NCBI GenBank assembly: GCA_903994455.1
Contig: CAJEXI010000015.1
Location: forward strand, 1-64,000
DNA length: 64,000 nucleotides
Origin: an uncultured Chlorobiaceae bacterium
GTDB taxonomy: Bacteria > Bacteroidota > Chlorobiia > Chlorobiales > Chlorobiaceae
Direction: 5' to 3'
The notes under the pieces are model-generated. The model ran no database searches and had not been told where the DNA came from. It saw only the letters and a list, made by a program, of their open reading frames with translations. Within the stretch, counting starts at the first letter, position 1, and each line of letters starts with the position of its first letter. This document shows positions 9,013 to 18,604 of this stretch, piece by piece. The position numbers and the translations under genes are program-made.

Positions 9013-10077
9013 ATGTATAAAGAGTTGCAACATCTTTTGAATCGTGTTCATCCCGCTGATCGCTCGCTTGTCGGGGCGGCGCAGGCTCATCTTGATGATC
9101 TTACCAAACCTCATGGGAGTTTGGGACGGCTGGAAGAGATTGCCCTGAAATATGTTCTGGCGACGGGAGCCTTAAATCCTGTGCTTTCCAAAAAGAAAAT
9201 ATGCTGTTTTGCTGCTGATCACGGGGTTGCTGCTGAAGGTGTGTCGGCATTTCCGGCCGAGGTGACACCCCAGATGGTCTACAACATGCTCAGTGGAGGA
9301 GCAGCCATTAATGTGCTGGCTCGTCATGTTGGCGCTGATCTTGATGTTGTCGATATGGGTGTGAATCATGATTTTCCTGATTTGCCCGGTCTTGTGAAAA
9401 GAAAGGTTCAGCCGGGAAGCGCCAATATAGCGACAGCTCCTGCGATGAGTGAGGAAGATGCCCTGAAAGCCTTGCTTTATGGTGCTGAACTTGCTGTTGA
9501 AGCTTCTGATGCAGGCTATCATCTTCTAGGAACAGGCGAGATGGGAATTGCCAATACCACTCCAGCAACGGCACTCTATTCAGTGCTGCTTGATGTGCAG
9601 GTTGAGGGTATCACCGGAAGGGGTACTGGTATTGATGATGAGCGTCTGCAACATAAAATATCGGTTATCAAGAGGGCTGTCGAGGTCAATGCTTCTCGTT
9701 GCACGACGACTTTTGGTACACTTGCTGCCCTTGGTGGCTATGAAATTGCAGCCATAACCGGCTTTATTCTTGGCGCAGCCGCATGCAGGATTCCTGTTGT
9801 TGTCGATGGCTTTATCTCTTCCTCCGGCGCAGTGGCAGCCATCAAGCTCTGTCCTGCCGTGGATGATTACCTCTTTTTCAGCCATCTTTCCAACGAACAG
9901 GGGCACCGCACGGTCATGCAGAAGCTTGGTGCCCGACCAATTCTTGATCTTGATTTGCGCCTTGGGGAGGGGACGGGCGCAGCTCTTGCCATGCAGGTTA
10001 TTGAGGGCTCATTGAAAATCTATAATGAAATGGCGACGTTCAGCACCGCAAAAGTCAGTGCAAAAAGCGAAGAGTAA
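9013..10077 (+). CDS. cobT: Nicotinate-nucleotide-dimethylbenzimidazole phosphoribosyltransferase
   Basis: 354 aa, full length. CobT transfers phosphoribose from nicotinate mononucleotide to the lower-ligand base, giving alpha-ribazole phosphate for cobalamin assembly. Diagnostic segments are [13 protein letters not shown] near the N-terminus, [43 protein letters not shown] and the C-terminal [22 protein letters not shown]. The family's catalytic Glu is expected near the C-terminus (LGEGTG). cobS follows 3 bp after the stop, forming a two-gene nucleotide-loop operon. Start ATG 9013 is the first in-frame ATG. Confidence 0.95.
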   Translation: MYKELQHLLNRVHPADRSLVGAAQAHLDDLTKPHGSLGRLEEIALKYVLATGALNPVLSKKKICCFAADHGVAAEGVSAFPAEVTPQMVYNMLSGGAAINVLARHVGADLDVVDMGVNHDFPDLPGLVKRKVQPGSANIATAPAMSEEDALKALLYGAELAVEASDAGYHLLGTGEMGIANTTPATALYSVLLDVQVEGITGRGTGIDDERLQHKISVIKRAVEVNASRCTTTFGTLAALGGYEIAAITGFILGAAACRIPVVVDGFISSSGAVAAIKLCPAVDDYLFFSHLSNEQGHRTVMQKLGARPILDLDLRLGEGTGAALAMQVIEGSLKIYNEMATFSTAKVSAKSEE

Positions 10078-10080
10078 GGG

Positions 10081-10839
10081 ATGCTGAGCAGTTTTGTCAC
10101 AGCGTTGAGAACCTTGACGGTGCTTCCTGTTCCAGGCAAGGATACTGAAACTTTCAGTAACTCGTTATTCTGGTTTCCGATGGTTGGGCTTTTGCTTGGT
10201 CTCCTGCAGGCTGCTCCTGGTTATCTATTAGCATGGAAAGAGCTGTCGGCTGCTTTTGTTGTTCTTGGCGGCATTGCCTTGACCAGAGGAATGCATGCCG
10301 ATGGTCTTGCCGATATGGTTGATGGATTCTGGGGAGGCCGCACGAGGGAGGCGGCACTGCGGATTATGAAAGATCCCAATGTCGGCTCTTTTGGGGCGAT
10401 TGCTCTTTCCGGCATGATGTTGCTCAAATGGATTGCTGTGCTGAAGCTTCTTGAGCTCGGAGCTTTTGAGGTCATTGTTGCAGGTGTACTGCTTGCGCGT
10501 TTGGTGCAGGTACTCCTTGCCTCAACTTTGCCTTACGCCCGCAGCGAAGTCGGCACCGCTCACTCCTTTGTGAATGGGGCTGGTCGCAACCACATCGTGG
10601 TAACGTCTCTTTTGACACTCTTTATTCTTCTCCTTCTTTTTCAGGGTGGTCACTTTGTGCTTTTGGTAGTGATAGGTGCAGCATTTGCAGCAGGATTGGT
10701 GACCGGCGTGCTGAGTTACCGCAAAATCGGGGGCGTTACTGGCGATGTGCTTGGAGCTGGCAGTGAACTAACCGAAGTGTTTGTATGGATTACCGGAGCG
10801 GTGTATTCAGGTTCGTATCACTTGTTTTTTTTGATTTGA
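10081..10839 (+). CDS. cobS: Cobalamin synthase (adenosylcobinamide-GDP ribazoletransferase)
   Basis: 252 aa, integral membrane protein. CobS joins alpha-ribazole (phosphate) to adenosylcobinamide-GDP in the last assembly step of vitamin B12. Visible features are FWFPMVGLLLG, the metal-binding segment TRGMHADGLADMVDGFWGG, MKDPNVGSFGAIAL, and the end GVTGDVLGAGSELTEVFVW. Several hydrophobic helices are evident. It begins 3 bp after cobT and is presumably translationally coupled to it. Other cobinamide-activation genes (cobU, cobC) are not in the window. Confidence 0.95.
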   Translation: MLSSFVTALRTLTVLPVPGKDTETFSNSLFWFPMVGLLLGLLQAAPGYLLAWKELSAAFVVLGGIALTRGMHADGLADMVDGFWGGRTREAALRIMKDPNVGSFGAIALSGMMLLKWIAVLKLLELGAFEVIVAGVLLARLVQVLLASTLPYARSEVGTAHSFVNGAGRNHIVVTSLLTLFILLLLFQGGHFVLLVVIGAAFAAGLVTGVLSYRKIGGVTGDVLGAGSELTEVFVWITGAVYSGSYHLFFLI

Positions 10840-11039
10840 ACGATGTTTTTTTTCCGGTAGAAGGGAAGGGATGTTTTTTTTTGGAAGGACTTTGCTGCAA
10901 AAAAATAATTTCTTCATCACTATATTGATTTAGAAAGTGAAGGGAAGTATATTTACCGTCAATCAGAGTGTAGAAGGGCATTGAATACAAACGATAGTTG
11001 CGTAACAGGAAGGATTAACTTGAACGGGAGAAAAACGGC

Positions 11040-12779
11040 ATGTTTCCAAGGATTATAACATTTGTTGTGTTGGGTAGTGTGTGTTGGGGTGTATGCCTTG
11101 AGGCCGAGACGAGGCCCGACGCAGGCAGTATTCTTCTTCAGCAGCGGCCCCGCCCGGCGCAGTTACAGGAGCGTTCAAATTCCGATTCACAGCCACAGCA
11201 GGCGGGGGAGTTGTCAAAGCCGTCGAAGAGAAAGCAACATCCAAAGGTTGGTGATGTTGTTCGTGTATCGGTCAAGGGGTTCAAGTTTTCCGGATTCGAG
11301 GGGTTGGCATCTGAAGAGGATCTCCAGCCTCTGGTTTCAGAATATCTTGGCAAGAGTCTTTCGATGAGTGATTTGGAGGCAATAGCAGACAAGGTAACGC
11401 TTTATCTGAAAGAAAAGGGGTGGTTACTGGCCTATGTTTATCTTCCGGCCCAAGACGCAACCTCTGGTATTATTGACATTAATATTAGCCCGGGCAAAAG
11501 TGTTGGTTCTCCTTCAATAACCGGAGATAAAACGTTACGCATCTGTAAAAATCTGTTGCGCCGGATTGCCGAGAAATCTTGTCGGCCAGGTGAACCGCTT
11601 AATGAAAAAGATATTGAGCGTTCAGTTCTTCTCATGAATGATCTCCCGCAGCTAGTTGCTCAAGCGAGTCTGGCCCCCGGCAGTGAACCTGGAAGTTCCA
11701 AATTGGAGTATCGAGCCAAAGAAGGAGCATTGGTTACCGGAGTTGTCTGGGGCGATAATCAAGGTAATCGGTATACAGGCAGTTGGGTAGGGAATACCGT
11801 TCTCTCAATTAACGATCCTTTTCGGTATGGCGATGAGATCGCCGTGACGTTGAATCGTTCTGAAGGGTTGCTTCAGGGTGGCATCGACTACATTTTTCCT
11901 TTATGCGTCAATCCGGGACTGACCGGGAATGTGAGCTTTACAGGCATGCGTTACGAATTGCTTAAGGAGTTTGCAGACCTGAATTACGAAGGCAACAGTT
12001 ACACCGTTGATGCAGGTCTGAGCTACCCGGTTATCCGCAGCCGCAAGCGGAATATAACGACAGCCGTCAATTATGACTATAAGACACTTGCCGACACCGC
12101 AGCCGATCAGGACATTCGCCACAGGGAGATCAATCGGGTTACGTTCAGCGCCAGGGGCGATTTCCAGGATACCTTTCTTTATAGCGGGTATACCTTATGG
12201 AAACTTGGTGTGACAACAGGCAATCTTCATGAATCCATCAAAGATATAAGGCTCACCAAAGCAGAGGGCAGCTATACTCGATTCAATCTCATGCTTTCAC
12301 GGTTGCAGCGTGTGTTGGAGCGGGTCACGTTTGATATGTCACTCTCTTCCCAGAAGGCGTTAAACAATCTTGACAGCAGCGAGAAGTTCTTCCTTGGAGG
12401 GCCAGGCTCTGTTCGAGCTTATCCGCTGGGTGAGGGTTCCGGTGACGAAGGCGTTCTTATCAAAACAGCATTCAACTACAAGATTCCGGCTCCCGCTGAT
12501 TGGGGCGATTTGCAGGCCAGCGTTTTTTATGATGCCGGTCACATTACGCTCAACAAGGAACGCTATTCCAACGATGTTATTACGGCGACCAATCGTAATG
12601 ATTACTGGCTTCAGGGTGCAGGTATAGGGATTCGGTATGACATCTCAAGGAAATTTATCTTGCAGGGCAGTTGGGCTCATGTCATCGGAGATAATCCTGG
12701 TCGGAGCACAAACGGCTCAAATTCAGATGGACAGGACGACAAGAGCCGTTACTGGCTGCAGGGATTGATGTATTTTTAA
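11040..12779 (+). CDS. Two-partner secretion outer-membrane transporter (TpsB, ShlB/FhaC family)
   Basis: 579 aa. Exports the TpsA protein encoded 69 bp downstream through the outer membrane. A hydrophobic signal segment (ITFVVLGSVCWGVCLEAE) is followed by a Pro/Gln-rich linker, POTRA domain(s) from about residue 70 (VRVSVKGFKFSGFEG, KVTLYLKEKGWLLAYVYLPAQ) and a C-terminal 16-strand barrel. The lid-loop motif usually written VRGY appears as GGPGSVRAYPLGEG, a common variant. The barrel ends in an aromatic residue (WLQGLMYF), as required for BAM insertion. GGGAG about 9 bp before ATG 11040 is a good ribosome site. Confidence 0.93.
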   Translation: MFPRIITFVVLGSVCWGVCLEAETRPDAGSILLQQRPRPAQLQERSNSDSQPQQAGELSKPSKRKQHPKVGDVVRVSVKGFKFSGFEGLASEEDLQPLVSEYLGKSLSMSDLEAIADKVTLYLKEKGWLLAYVYLPAQDATSGIIDINISPGKSVGSPSITGDKTLRICKNLLRRIAEKSCRPGEPLNEKDIERSVLLMNDLPQLVAQASLAPGSEPGSSKLEYRAKEGALVTGVVWGDNQGNRYTGSWVGNTVLSINDPFRYGDEIAVTLNRSEGLLQGGIDYIFPLCVNPGLTGNVSFTGMRYELLKEFADLNYEGNSYTVDAGLSYPVIRSRKRNITTAVNYDYKTLADTAADQDIRHREINRVTFSARGDFQDTFLYSGYTLWKLGVTTGNLHESIKDIRLTKAEGSYTRFNLMLSRLQRVLERVTFDMSLSSQKALNNLDSSEKFFLGGPGSVRAYPLGEGSGDEGVLIKTAFNYKIPAPADWGDLQASVFYDAGHITLNKERYSNDVITATNRNDYWLQGAGIGIRYDISRKFILQGSWAHVIGDNPGRSTNGSNSDGQDDKSRYWLQGLMYF

Positions 12780-12848
12780 TGGTATGATGTTTACTGGTAT
12801 TTTTTGCATCATCGCTGAATTCTTCACAACTATTTTCCGAGAAAAAAT

Positions 12849-15800
12849 ATGAACAGGATATTCAACGTCATCTGGTCAACCACCAAAGAGAAATGGGTAG
12901 TTGTTTCGGAAAAAGTCAAGTCGAATGGAGGGGTTCCCAAATCTTCGCTCCTGAGCATTGCGGTTCTCTCTTCGCTGCTTGCGGTTGGGGTGCCAGCCTA
13001 CGCCATTGATCCTGGGGCATTACCTGCTGGCGGTCAGATAACTGCCGGGGCAGGAAGTATTGGTGCCAGTGGAACCCGGATGACGGTGAACCAGTCGAGC
13101 CAGCAGATGGTTGCCAACTGGAGCAGTTTCAACATCGGCGCTGATGCAAGTGTCCAATTTGTACAGCCCAATGTTTCGGCAACCGCGCTGAACCATATTG
13201 CAGACCAGAATCCCACCCAGATTCTTGGCTCTCTTTCGGCCAACGGCAAGGTATTCCTGCTCAACCAATCCGGTATTATTTTCGGAAAAAATGCGCGTGT
13301 AGATGTTGGTGGCCTGGTAGCCTCGTCGCTGGAGATGCGCGACAGCGACTTTCTTGCTGCCAGATACAAATTTTCCAATTCCGGGAATGCAGGAGACATT
13401 CTTAATCAGGGCAGTATCAACACTGTTCCGGGAGGTGTTGTGGCGCTTATTGGTCCGAAAGTCACTAACGAGGGTGCCATAGCGGCCAATGGTGGAAGTG
13501 TTGCCCTTGGTGCCGGGAACCAGGTCTCGCTTGATCTCAAGGGAGACGGACTGATCACGTTTACTGTTGATGAAGGCGCTGTCGATGCACTTGCAGAAAA
13601 CAAGGGCCTTGTCAAGGCTGATGGCGGGCTGGTCGTGATGACCGCCAGGGCAGCAGATGTGCTGACGCAATCGGCGGTAAACAATAGTGGTATTGTTCAG
13701 GCTCGCAGCATGGAGGAGAAAGAGGGTCGCATTATGCTTGATGCTGTTGGGGGAATGACGACGGTCTCTGGTACGCTGGATGCCTCTTCAACTGATGGCA
13801 GGGGTGGGCAGGTGGTTGCCACGGGCGACCGTGTTTGGGTGAAAGATGGTGCGCATCTGACTGCCTCCGGATTAACGGGTGGCGGTGAGGTGCTGGTTGG
13901 TGGTAACTGGCAGGGGAAGGATACCGCGATTCACCAGGCAACAGGAACTCTTGTAGAATCAGGTGCACTGCTTGAAGCCAACGCTACCGATACCGGCAAC
14001 GGCGGCACCGTTGTGGTTTGGTCTGACGTGACCAATCCACTTTCTGTTACAAGAGCTTACGGAACGTTTGAGGCCATGGGCGGGCCGAATGGTGGTGATG
14101 GCGGACGGATTGAGACCTCCGGGCACTGGCTGGATGTTGCGGGTTCACAGGGCGGAGCCTCAGCAACTTTTGGGCAGGGTGGATTGTGGTTGTTGGATCC
14201 GTATAATGTGACTATTGATAACGTTTCTCCAAGTGGTGGAGGTAGCTTTTCTGGTACCAGCCCCTATACCTGGACACCAGGCGCTATCGGTTCGCACATT
14301 TTAAATACTGATATTTCCAATAAACTTAATACCAATATTATTGTTACAATCACTACTAATGGTGGTGGTTCTTCAGAGTCGGGCGACATTAGTGTCATGG
14401 CACCGATTAACAAAACATCAGGGACAGCGGATGCTACACTAAATCTTACTGCTGCCGGTAGCATCTTTATCGGGGCTGACATCGGCAACACCAAGGGTAC
14501 GCTTCATATCAATTTAACCAGTGGAACCGGCAATATTAGTGGTACCGGAAACATGACAGGCAATGGTAACGGAGAAACGGACTTCACTGTTGGGGGGAAT
14601 GTCAGTGGTATTTATTCTGGAAATATCACCAACAGAGCCACTGTGGACAAATATGGTGTTGGCACATTGGTACTTTCAGGCGACAATTCTTACACAGGAT
14701 TGACTGACATCTTTTTAGGAACCCTCAAAGTAATCAGTCCCAATGCATTAGGAACGACAGATAATGGCACTCGAGTTGAATCGGGCGCAACATTGGAAAT
14801 TGAAAGTAATGTTACCAATGAGGAGTTTTTACAGCTTAACGGCAATGGGGTTAATGGTGGCGGGGCATTTGTCAACACCGGTAATTATTCTTTTAACGGA
14901 GCAATTCAGCTTCAGACGGCGGCAACAATTACATCCGCAGGTGGAACGCTGACATTGAGTAACACAGGAGAGGGCATCTATGGCTCTGGAAGCCTCATTG
15001 TTGCCGGTAATGGAACTGTTATTATTGATGGAACCGTAGGTGAAGGCACTCTACTTGCCTCATTCGAAGGCTCAGCGGGGACGACGCTGGCTATAAACGG
15101 TGGTATAGTGAAAACTTCTGGAGCACAGACCTACAGTGGGTTAACGACGTTTGGCAATGGTTCGGGTACTATTTTGCAAACATCTGGCAGCGATATTACG
15201 GCACCAGGTCAAGTAACATCAACAGTCGGACAGTTGACGTTTGATGCCGGAATTGGCAATGTGTCTCTCAACAACACCTCGAACGACTTTTGGACTGTTT
15301 TAGTACAATCGGCAGGTGCAGTTTCCTTGATTGATGCAAATGCACTGATTCTTTCAGGTGTCAATGCGTCTGGCGCTATTGATATCGCTACGCTGACCAA
15401 TAATCTGACGGTAAACGCGACCATTGCTACAACGAATGCCACACCAACGGCTATTGTATTGAATGCAGCCAAAAATACAGGTGCTGGTACGGCAACAGGT
15501 GGCGATATTATCTGGAACGCCGGGACGATTGATGTTGGTTCAGGCGGCATTGCCACTCTTTATACCGGGAGTATATCGGGAAGTACGGCACTGGCCAGCC
15601 TTATTGGCAGCGGAAGCGGCCGGTTTCGTTATAACAGCGATGAGTTGACTAAAAATTATTCTACAATTAATGCACCACTGACCACTGGCCGATATGCCAT
15701 TTATCGCGAGCAACCGCTGCTTAACGTTACTCCTCATACAGCGAGCATAACTTATGGGGATGCAATTCCGTCGTTTACAGTAGCATTATATGATGGCTAT

Positions 15801-17180
15801 TCTAACGGAGACACCGCTCCAGGGGTTACAGGGACTGCCGTTTGGGCTGTAGGGGGCTCCAAATCGTCCTCTAATAATTATGTTCAAGGTGATCATAATG
15901 TCCTCTATACTACTGGACTTGCAAGTAATTTGGGGTATGGATTTACCGATAAAACACTGAGTATCAATGAACTGACGATCGAAGCCAAACCACTGACGAT
16001 AACAGGCTTTCAATCGGACAACAAGGTGTATAATGGCAATACGACAGCCGTGATAAGCAGTGTCGGCACGTTATCGGGAGTAGTATCAGGTGATATTGTG
16101 GGCTTTACGAATGGCGGCGCAACGTTTGCCAATAAAAATGTGGCGAGCGGGATAACGGTGACACTGAACGGCGTTACCCTGACTGGCGCGGATTTGGGGA
16201 ACTACACCTACACGAGTGGTTCAGCAGCGGATGTGTCTGATATCACCCCCAAGCCACTGACGATCACAGGCTTTCAATCGGACAACAAGGTTTATAACGG
16301 CAATACGACAGCCGTGATAAGCAATGCTGGCACCTTATCAGGAGTAGAGGCAGGTGATACGGTAGACTTTACGAATGGCGGTGCCACCTTTGCCGATAAA
16401 AATGTGGCGAGCGGGATAGCGGTGACACTGAACAGCGTAACTCTGACTGGCGCGGATTTGGGGAACTACACCTACACAAGTGGTTCAGCAACAGATTTGT
16501 CGGATATTACCCGAGCGCCACTGACAGTTACGGCACGCAACGATGTGAAGCTTTATGATGGCTCGGCTTATCGTGATGGAAATGGAGTTGTTTTCGATCC
16601 AGTTGCCTCTTCTTCGGATTATGATGGCACACCGGTTTATACCGGAACATCGCAGGGCGCTGTGGAAAGTGGGACTTATGTGATTACCCCTGGAGGTTAT
16701 AGTTCGTCTAACTATGACATCATCTATGCGAATGGCCAACTGACGATTATATCATCGACGATACCTGTTCCGCCTGTATGGGTTAATGCAAACCTGCCTT
16801 CTTCTCCACCGGCAACGCTGGTTGAGGTTCATGTAGGTGACAAGACGCAGGGCAATAACAGGGGTTTGCCTGGTTTGAAATCGATGGAAGCAGTCGCAGG
16901 GAATGAACAACCAGTAACCAGGGTATTTATGCCGGAAGAGTTTGTCCAATCCAGTTCAGCGTTTATTTTTTCACTGCCTGAAAACGTGTACAGCCAATTA
17001 TCAAGCTCTATGGGGGCAGAATATGTTTCTCTGCAGGATGGCTCACCGCTCCCGGGTTGGTTACAGTATGACGTGCAAAACAAGGATTTCAGAGCTACCG
17101 ATGTCCCGCCGGGAGCTATCCCCTTAACTGTCATCATAAAACAGGGTGATTCGAGTTGGCGTGTGGTTATTATGCGGTAA
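12849..17180 (+). CDS. Filamentous-haemagglutinin-type TpsA exoprotein
   Basis: 1443 aa. The N-terminus MNRIFNVIWSTTKEKWVVVSE is an extended signal peptide region (ESPR), followed by a hydrophobic signal (SLLSIAVLSSLLAVGVPAYA) with probable cleavage near residue 53. The TPS secretion domain then runs to about residue 290 (MVANWSSFNIG, NPTQILGSLSANGKVFLLNQSGIIFG). A Gly/Asn/Thr-rich beta-helix follows, including autotransporter-type VDKYGVGTLVLSGDNSYTG. From residue ~870 come the AGTATGG/GSGSGRFRYNSDE module shared with the left-edge adhesin, an MBG-like domain, two 88-aa YDG-type repeats (residues 1048-1223), another MBG-like domain and a C-terminal Ig/cadherin-like end (SPLPGWLQYD). It should be exported by the TpsB at 11040-12779 and act in surface adhesion. 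Confidence 0.93.
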   Translation: MNRIFNVIWSTTKEKWVVVSEKVKSNGGVPKSSLLSIAVLSSLLAVGVPAYAIDPGALPAGGQITAGAGSIGASGTRMTVNQSSQQMVANWSSFNIGADASVQFVQPNVSATALNHIADQNPTQILGSLSANGKVFLLNQSGIIFGKNARVDVGGLVASSLEMRDSDFLAARYKFSNSGNAGDILNQGSINTVPGGVVALIGPKVTNEGAIAANGGSVALGAGNQVSLDLKGDGLITFTVDEGAVDALAENKGLVKADGGLVVMTARAADVLTQSAVNNSGIVQARSMEEKEGRIMLDAVGGMTTVSGTLDASSTDGRGGQVVATGDRVWVKDGAHLTASGLTGGGEVLVGGNWQGKDTAIHQATGTLVESGALLEANATDTGNGGTVVVWSDVTNPLSVTRAYGTFEAMGGPNGGDGGRIETSGHWLDVAGSQGGASATFGQGGLWLLDPYNVTIDNVSPSGGGSFSGTSPYTWTPGAIGSHILNTDISNKLNTNIIVTITTNGGGSSESGDISVMAPINKTSGTADATLNLTAAGSIFIGADIGNTKGTLHINLTSGTGNISGTGNMTGNGNGETDFTVGGNVSGIYSGNITNRATVDKYGVGTLVLSGDNSYTGLTDIFLGTLKVISPNALGTTDNGTRVESGATLEIESNVTNEEFLQLNGNGVNGGGAFVNTGNYSFNGAIQLQTAATITSAGGTLTLSNTGEGIYGSGSLIVAGNGTVIIDGTVGEGTLLASFEGSAGTTLAINGGIVKTSGAQTYSGLTTFGNGSGTILQTSGSDITAPGQVTSTVGQLTFDAGIGNVSLNNTSNDFWTVLVQSAGAVSLIDANALILSGVNASGAIDIATLTNNLTVNATIATTNATPTAIVLNAAKNTGAGTATGGDIIWNAGTIDVGSGGIATLYTGSISGSTALASLIGSGSGRFRYNSDELTKNYSTINAPLTTGRYAIYREQPLLNVTPHTASITYGDAIPSFTVALYDGYSNGDTAPGVTGTAVWAVGGSKSSSNNYVQGDHNVLYTTGLASNLGYGFTDKTLSINELTIEAKPLTITGFQSDNKVYNGNTTAVISSVGTLSGVVSGDIVGFTNGGATFANKNVASGITVTLNGVTLTGADLGNYTYTSGSAADVSDITPKPLTITGFQSDNKVYNGNTTAVISNAGTLSGVEAGDTVDFTNGGATFADKNVASGIAVTLNSVTLTGADLGNYTYTSGSATDLSDITRAPLTVTARNDVKLYDGSAYRDGNGVVFDPVASSSDYDGTPVYTGTSQGAVESGTYVITPGGYSSSNYDIIYANGQLTIISSTIPVPPVWVNANLPSSPPATLVEVHVGDKTQGNNRGLPGLKSMEAVAGNEQPVTRVFMPEEFVQSSSAFIFSLPENVYSQLSSSMGAEYVSLQDGSPLPGWLQYDVQNKDFRATDVPPGAIPLTVIIKQGDSSWRVVIMR
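15990..16517 (+). repeat. Two tandem 264-bp (88-aa) YDG-type repeats in tpsA
   Basis: Units at 15990-16253 and 16254-16517 both begin CCACTGACGAT and encode PLTITGFQSDNKVYNGNTTA, NGGATF, NKNVASG, GADLGNYTYTSGSA. They are nearly identical at DNA level. A third segment starting at 16518 (CCACTGACAGTTA) begins with the same phase but diverges into an MBG-like domain. Confidence 0.9.
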
Positions 17181-17216
17181 AATGTGCAGTTGCTGAAGTT
17201 CCGGGATTTGTTTTTT

Positions 17217-18575
17217 ATGGAGACTACAAAAATTACAGGGAGAGAGTGTGATGCGTTAGATATACAGCACACTACTCTTCTTGTTATTGGTAGTGGAGCT
17301 GCTGGAATGTCTGCCGCTGTCGCCGCAAGACGAGCGGCAGGGCGTTCAGGCAAAAGTTGCTCGATAACGTTGCTTGAGCGGAATGCCCGCCCGGGAACAA
17401 AAATCAGGATATCAGGTGGCGGAAAATGCAATGTGACTCATCGGGGCGCGCCAGCAGAGCTTCTCGAAAAGGGTTATCTTCGTCAGAATGAAAAGCGGTT
17501 TCTGAGGCATGCTTTGTACGGTTTTGCAAACACCGATCTTCTTGACTTGCTGCATTCCCATGGTGTGGAGACAGAAGAGAGAGCTGACGGGAAGATATTT
17601 CCTTCGAGTGGAGATGCTTCATCGGTCGTTCTTGCCTTTGAAAAGTTGCTTCGTGAATCATTGGTGCGACAGCTCTTTTCTTGTCGGGTTCGGAGTGTTG
17701 AACGTCAGGGAAAGCGGTTTCTTGTGACAACGGCTGCTGGAGCATCGTTTACGGCAGATGTTGTTCTTTTGGCAACTGGTGGTGTTTCTTATTCACGAAC
17801 AGGCACAACGGGCGATGGTTTGGCGATTGCTCGATCGCTTGGTCACTCAATTAAAAACCCTTCGCCTGCGCTGGCACCACTCTATACCCTGAAGCCGTCT
17901 GCTGCTGCCTTGTCAGGGATTGCCCTCCGTTCGGTTACTCTTGTTGCCTCTGCTGGTGGCCGGAGTGTTGAGCGTCGTGGCGACCTGCTTTTTACCCATC
18001 GTGGTTTCAGTGGGCCCGCAGCCCTGTCGCTGTCGCGTGATATTGGTGAACTCGCCAAGAGTATTGGTAACGTTTCTCTTTTTGTCGATCTTTTTCCGGA
18101 ACAGAGTGCGCCAGAACTTGAAGAACAATTTCTGTTTCAAGCCCGCAAAAGCGGTGCGCAGATGGTTCGGAAGTATTTGCAACGTTGCCCGATGGCACTA
18201 CTCCGTGGAGCCTTTACGCTTGCTCCTCATGGCACTCTTCCTACTGCGCTTCTTCCGTTTATCATGCGACAGGCTGCTTTGGAGAACGATGTTACCTGGA
18301 GTGGACTTGTCCGTGAGAAGAGGCTGTCGTTGCTTGCTGTGCTCAAACGCTTTCCGCTTGGCAGTGTCCGGGAGGTGCCGCTTGATCAGGGTGAAGTGTC
18401 TGCTGGCGGGGTGTCGCTTTCAGAGGTGAACCCAAACACAATGCAGTCAAGAATTGTTCCAAAACTTTTTTTGTGTGGAGAATTGCTCGATTATGCTGGT
18501 GAGATTGGTGGATTTAACCTGCAGGCCGCGTTTTCCACTGGCTGGATAGCCGGAACCCATGCAATAGACTGTTGA
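17217..18575 (+). CDS. HI0933-family (BaiN/YhiN-like) FAD-dependent oxidoreductase
   Basis: About 452 aa from ATG 17217, which has GGGA about 9 bp upstream; a GTG at 17184 would add 11 residues and almost abut the tpsA stop. The FAD-binding motif LLVIGSGAAGMSAAVAARRA lies at the N-terminus and the family signature RISGGGKCNVTH follows, then LLATGGVSYSRTGTTGDGLAIA, FTHRGFSGPAALSLSR and the end LFLCGELLDYAGEIGGFNLQ. The exact substrate of the family is not settled (flavoprotein, some members reduce bile-acid intermediates). There is no evident functional link to the upstream tpsA. Confidence 0.9.
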   Translation: METTKITGRECDALDIQHTTLLVIGSGAAGMSAAVAARRAAGRSGKSCSITLLERNARPGTKIRISGGGKCNVTHRGAPAELLEKGYLRQNEKRFLRHALYGFANTDLLDLLHSHGVETEERADGKIFPSSGDASSVVLAFEKLLRESLVRQLFSCRVRSVERQGKRFLVTTAAGASFTADVVLLATGGVSYSRTGTTGDGLAIARSLGHSIKNPSPALAPLYTLKPSAAALSGIALRSVTLVASAGGRSVERRGDLLFTHRGFSGPAALSLSRDIGELAKSIGNVSLFVDLFPEQSAPELEEQFLFQARKSGAQMVRKYLQRCPMALLRGAFTLAPHGTLPTALLPFIMRQAALENDVTWSGLVREKRLSLLAVLKRFPLGSVREVPLDQGEVSAGGVSLSEVNPNTMQSRIVPKLFLCGELLDYAGEIGGFNLQAAFSTGWIAGTHAIDC

Positions 18576-18595
18576 CAACAGCCGGTTGCATGGGT
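18555..18595. terminator. Bidirectional hairpin between convergent genes
   Basis: ACCCATGCAA (18555-18564) pairs perfectly with TTGCATGGGT (18586-18595); inside, CTGTT-GAC-AACAG forms a second short stem. The left arm overlaps the last codons of the flavoprotein gene. It lies 10 bp from the stop of the converging gene at 18605, so it can terminate both. Confidence 0.6.
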
Positions 18596-18604
18596 CTGTT
18601 TATA

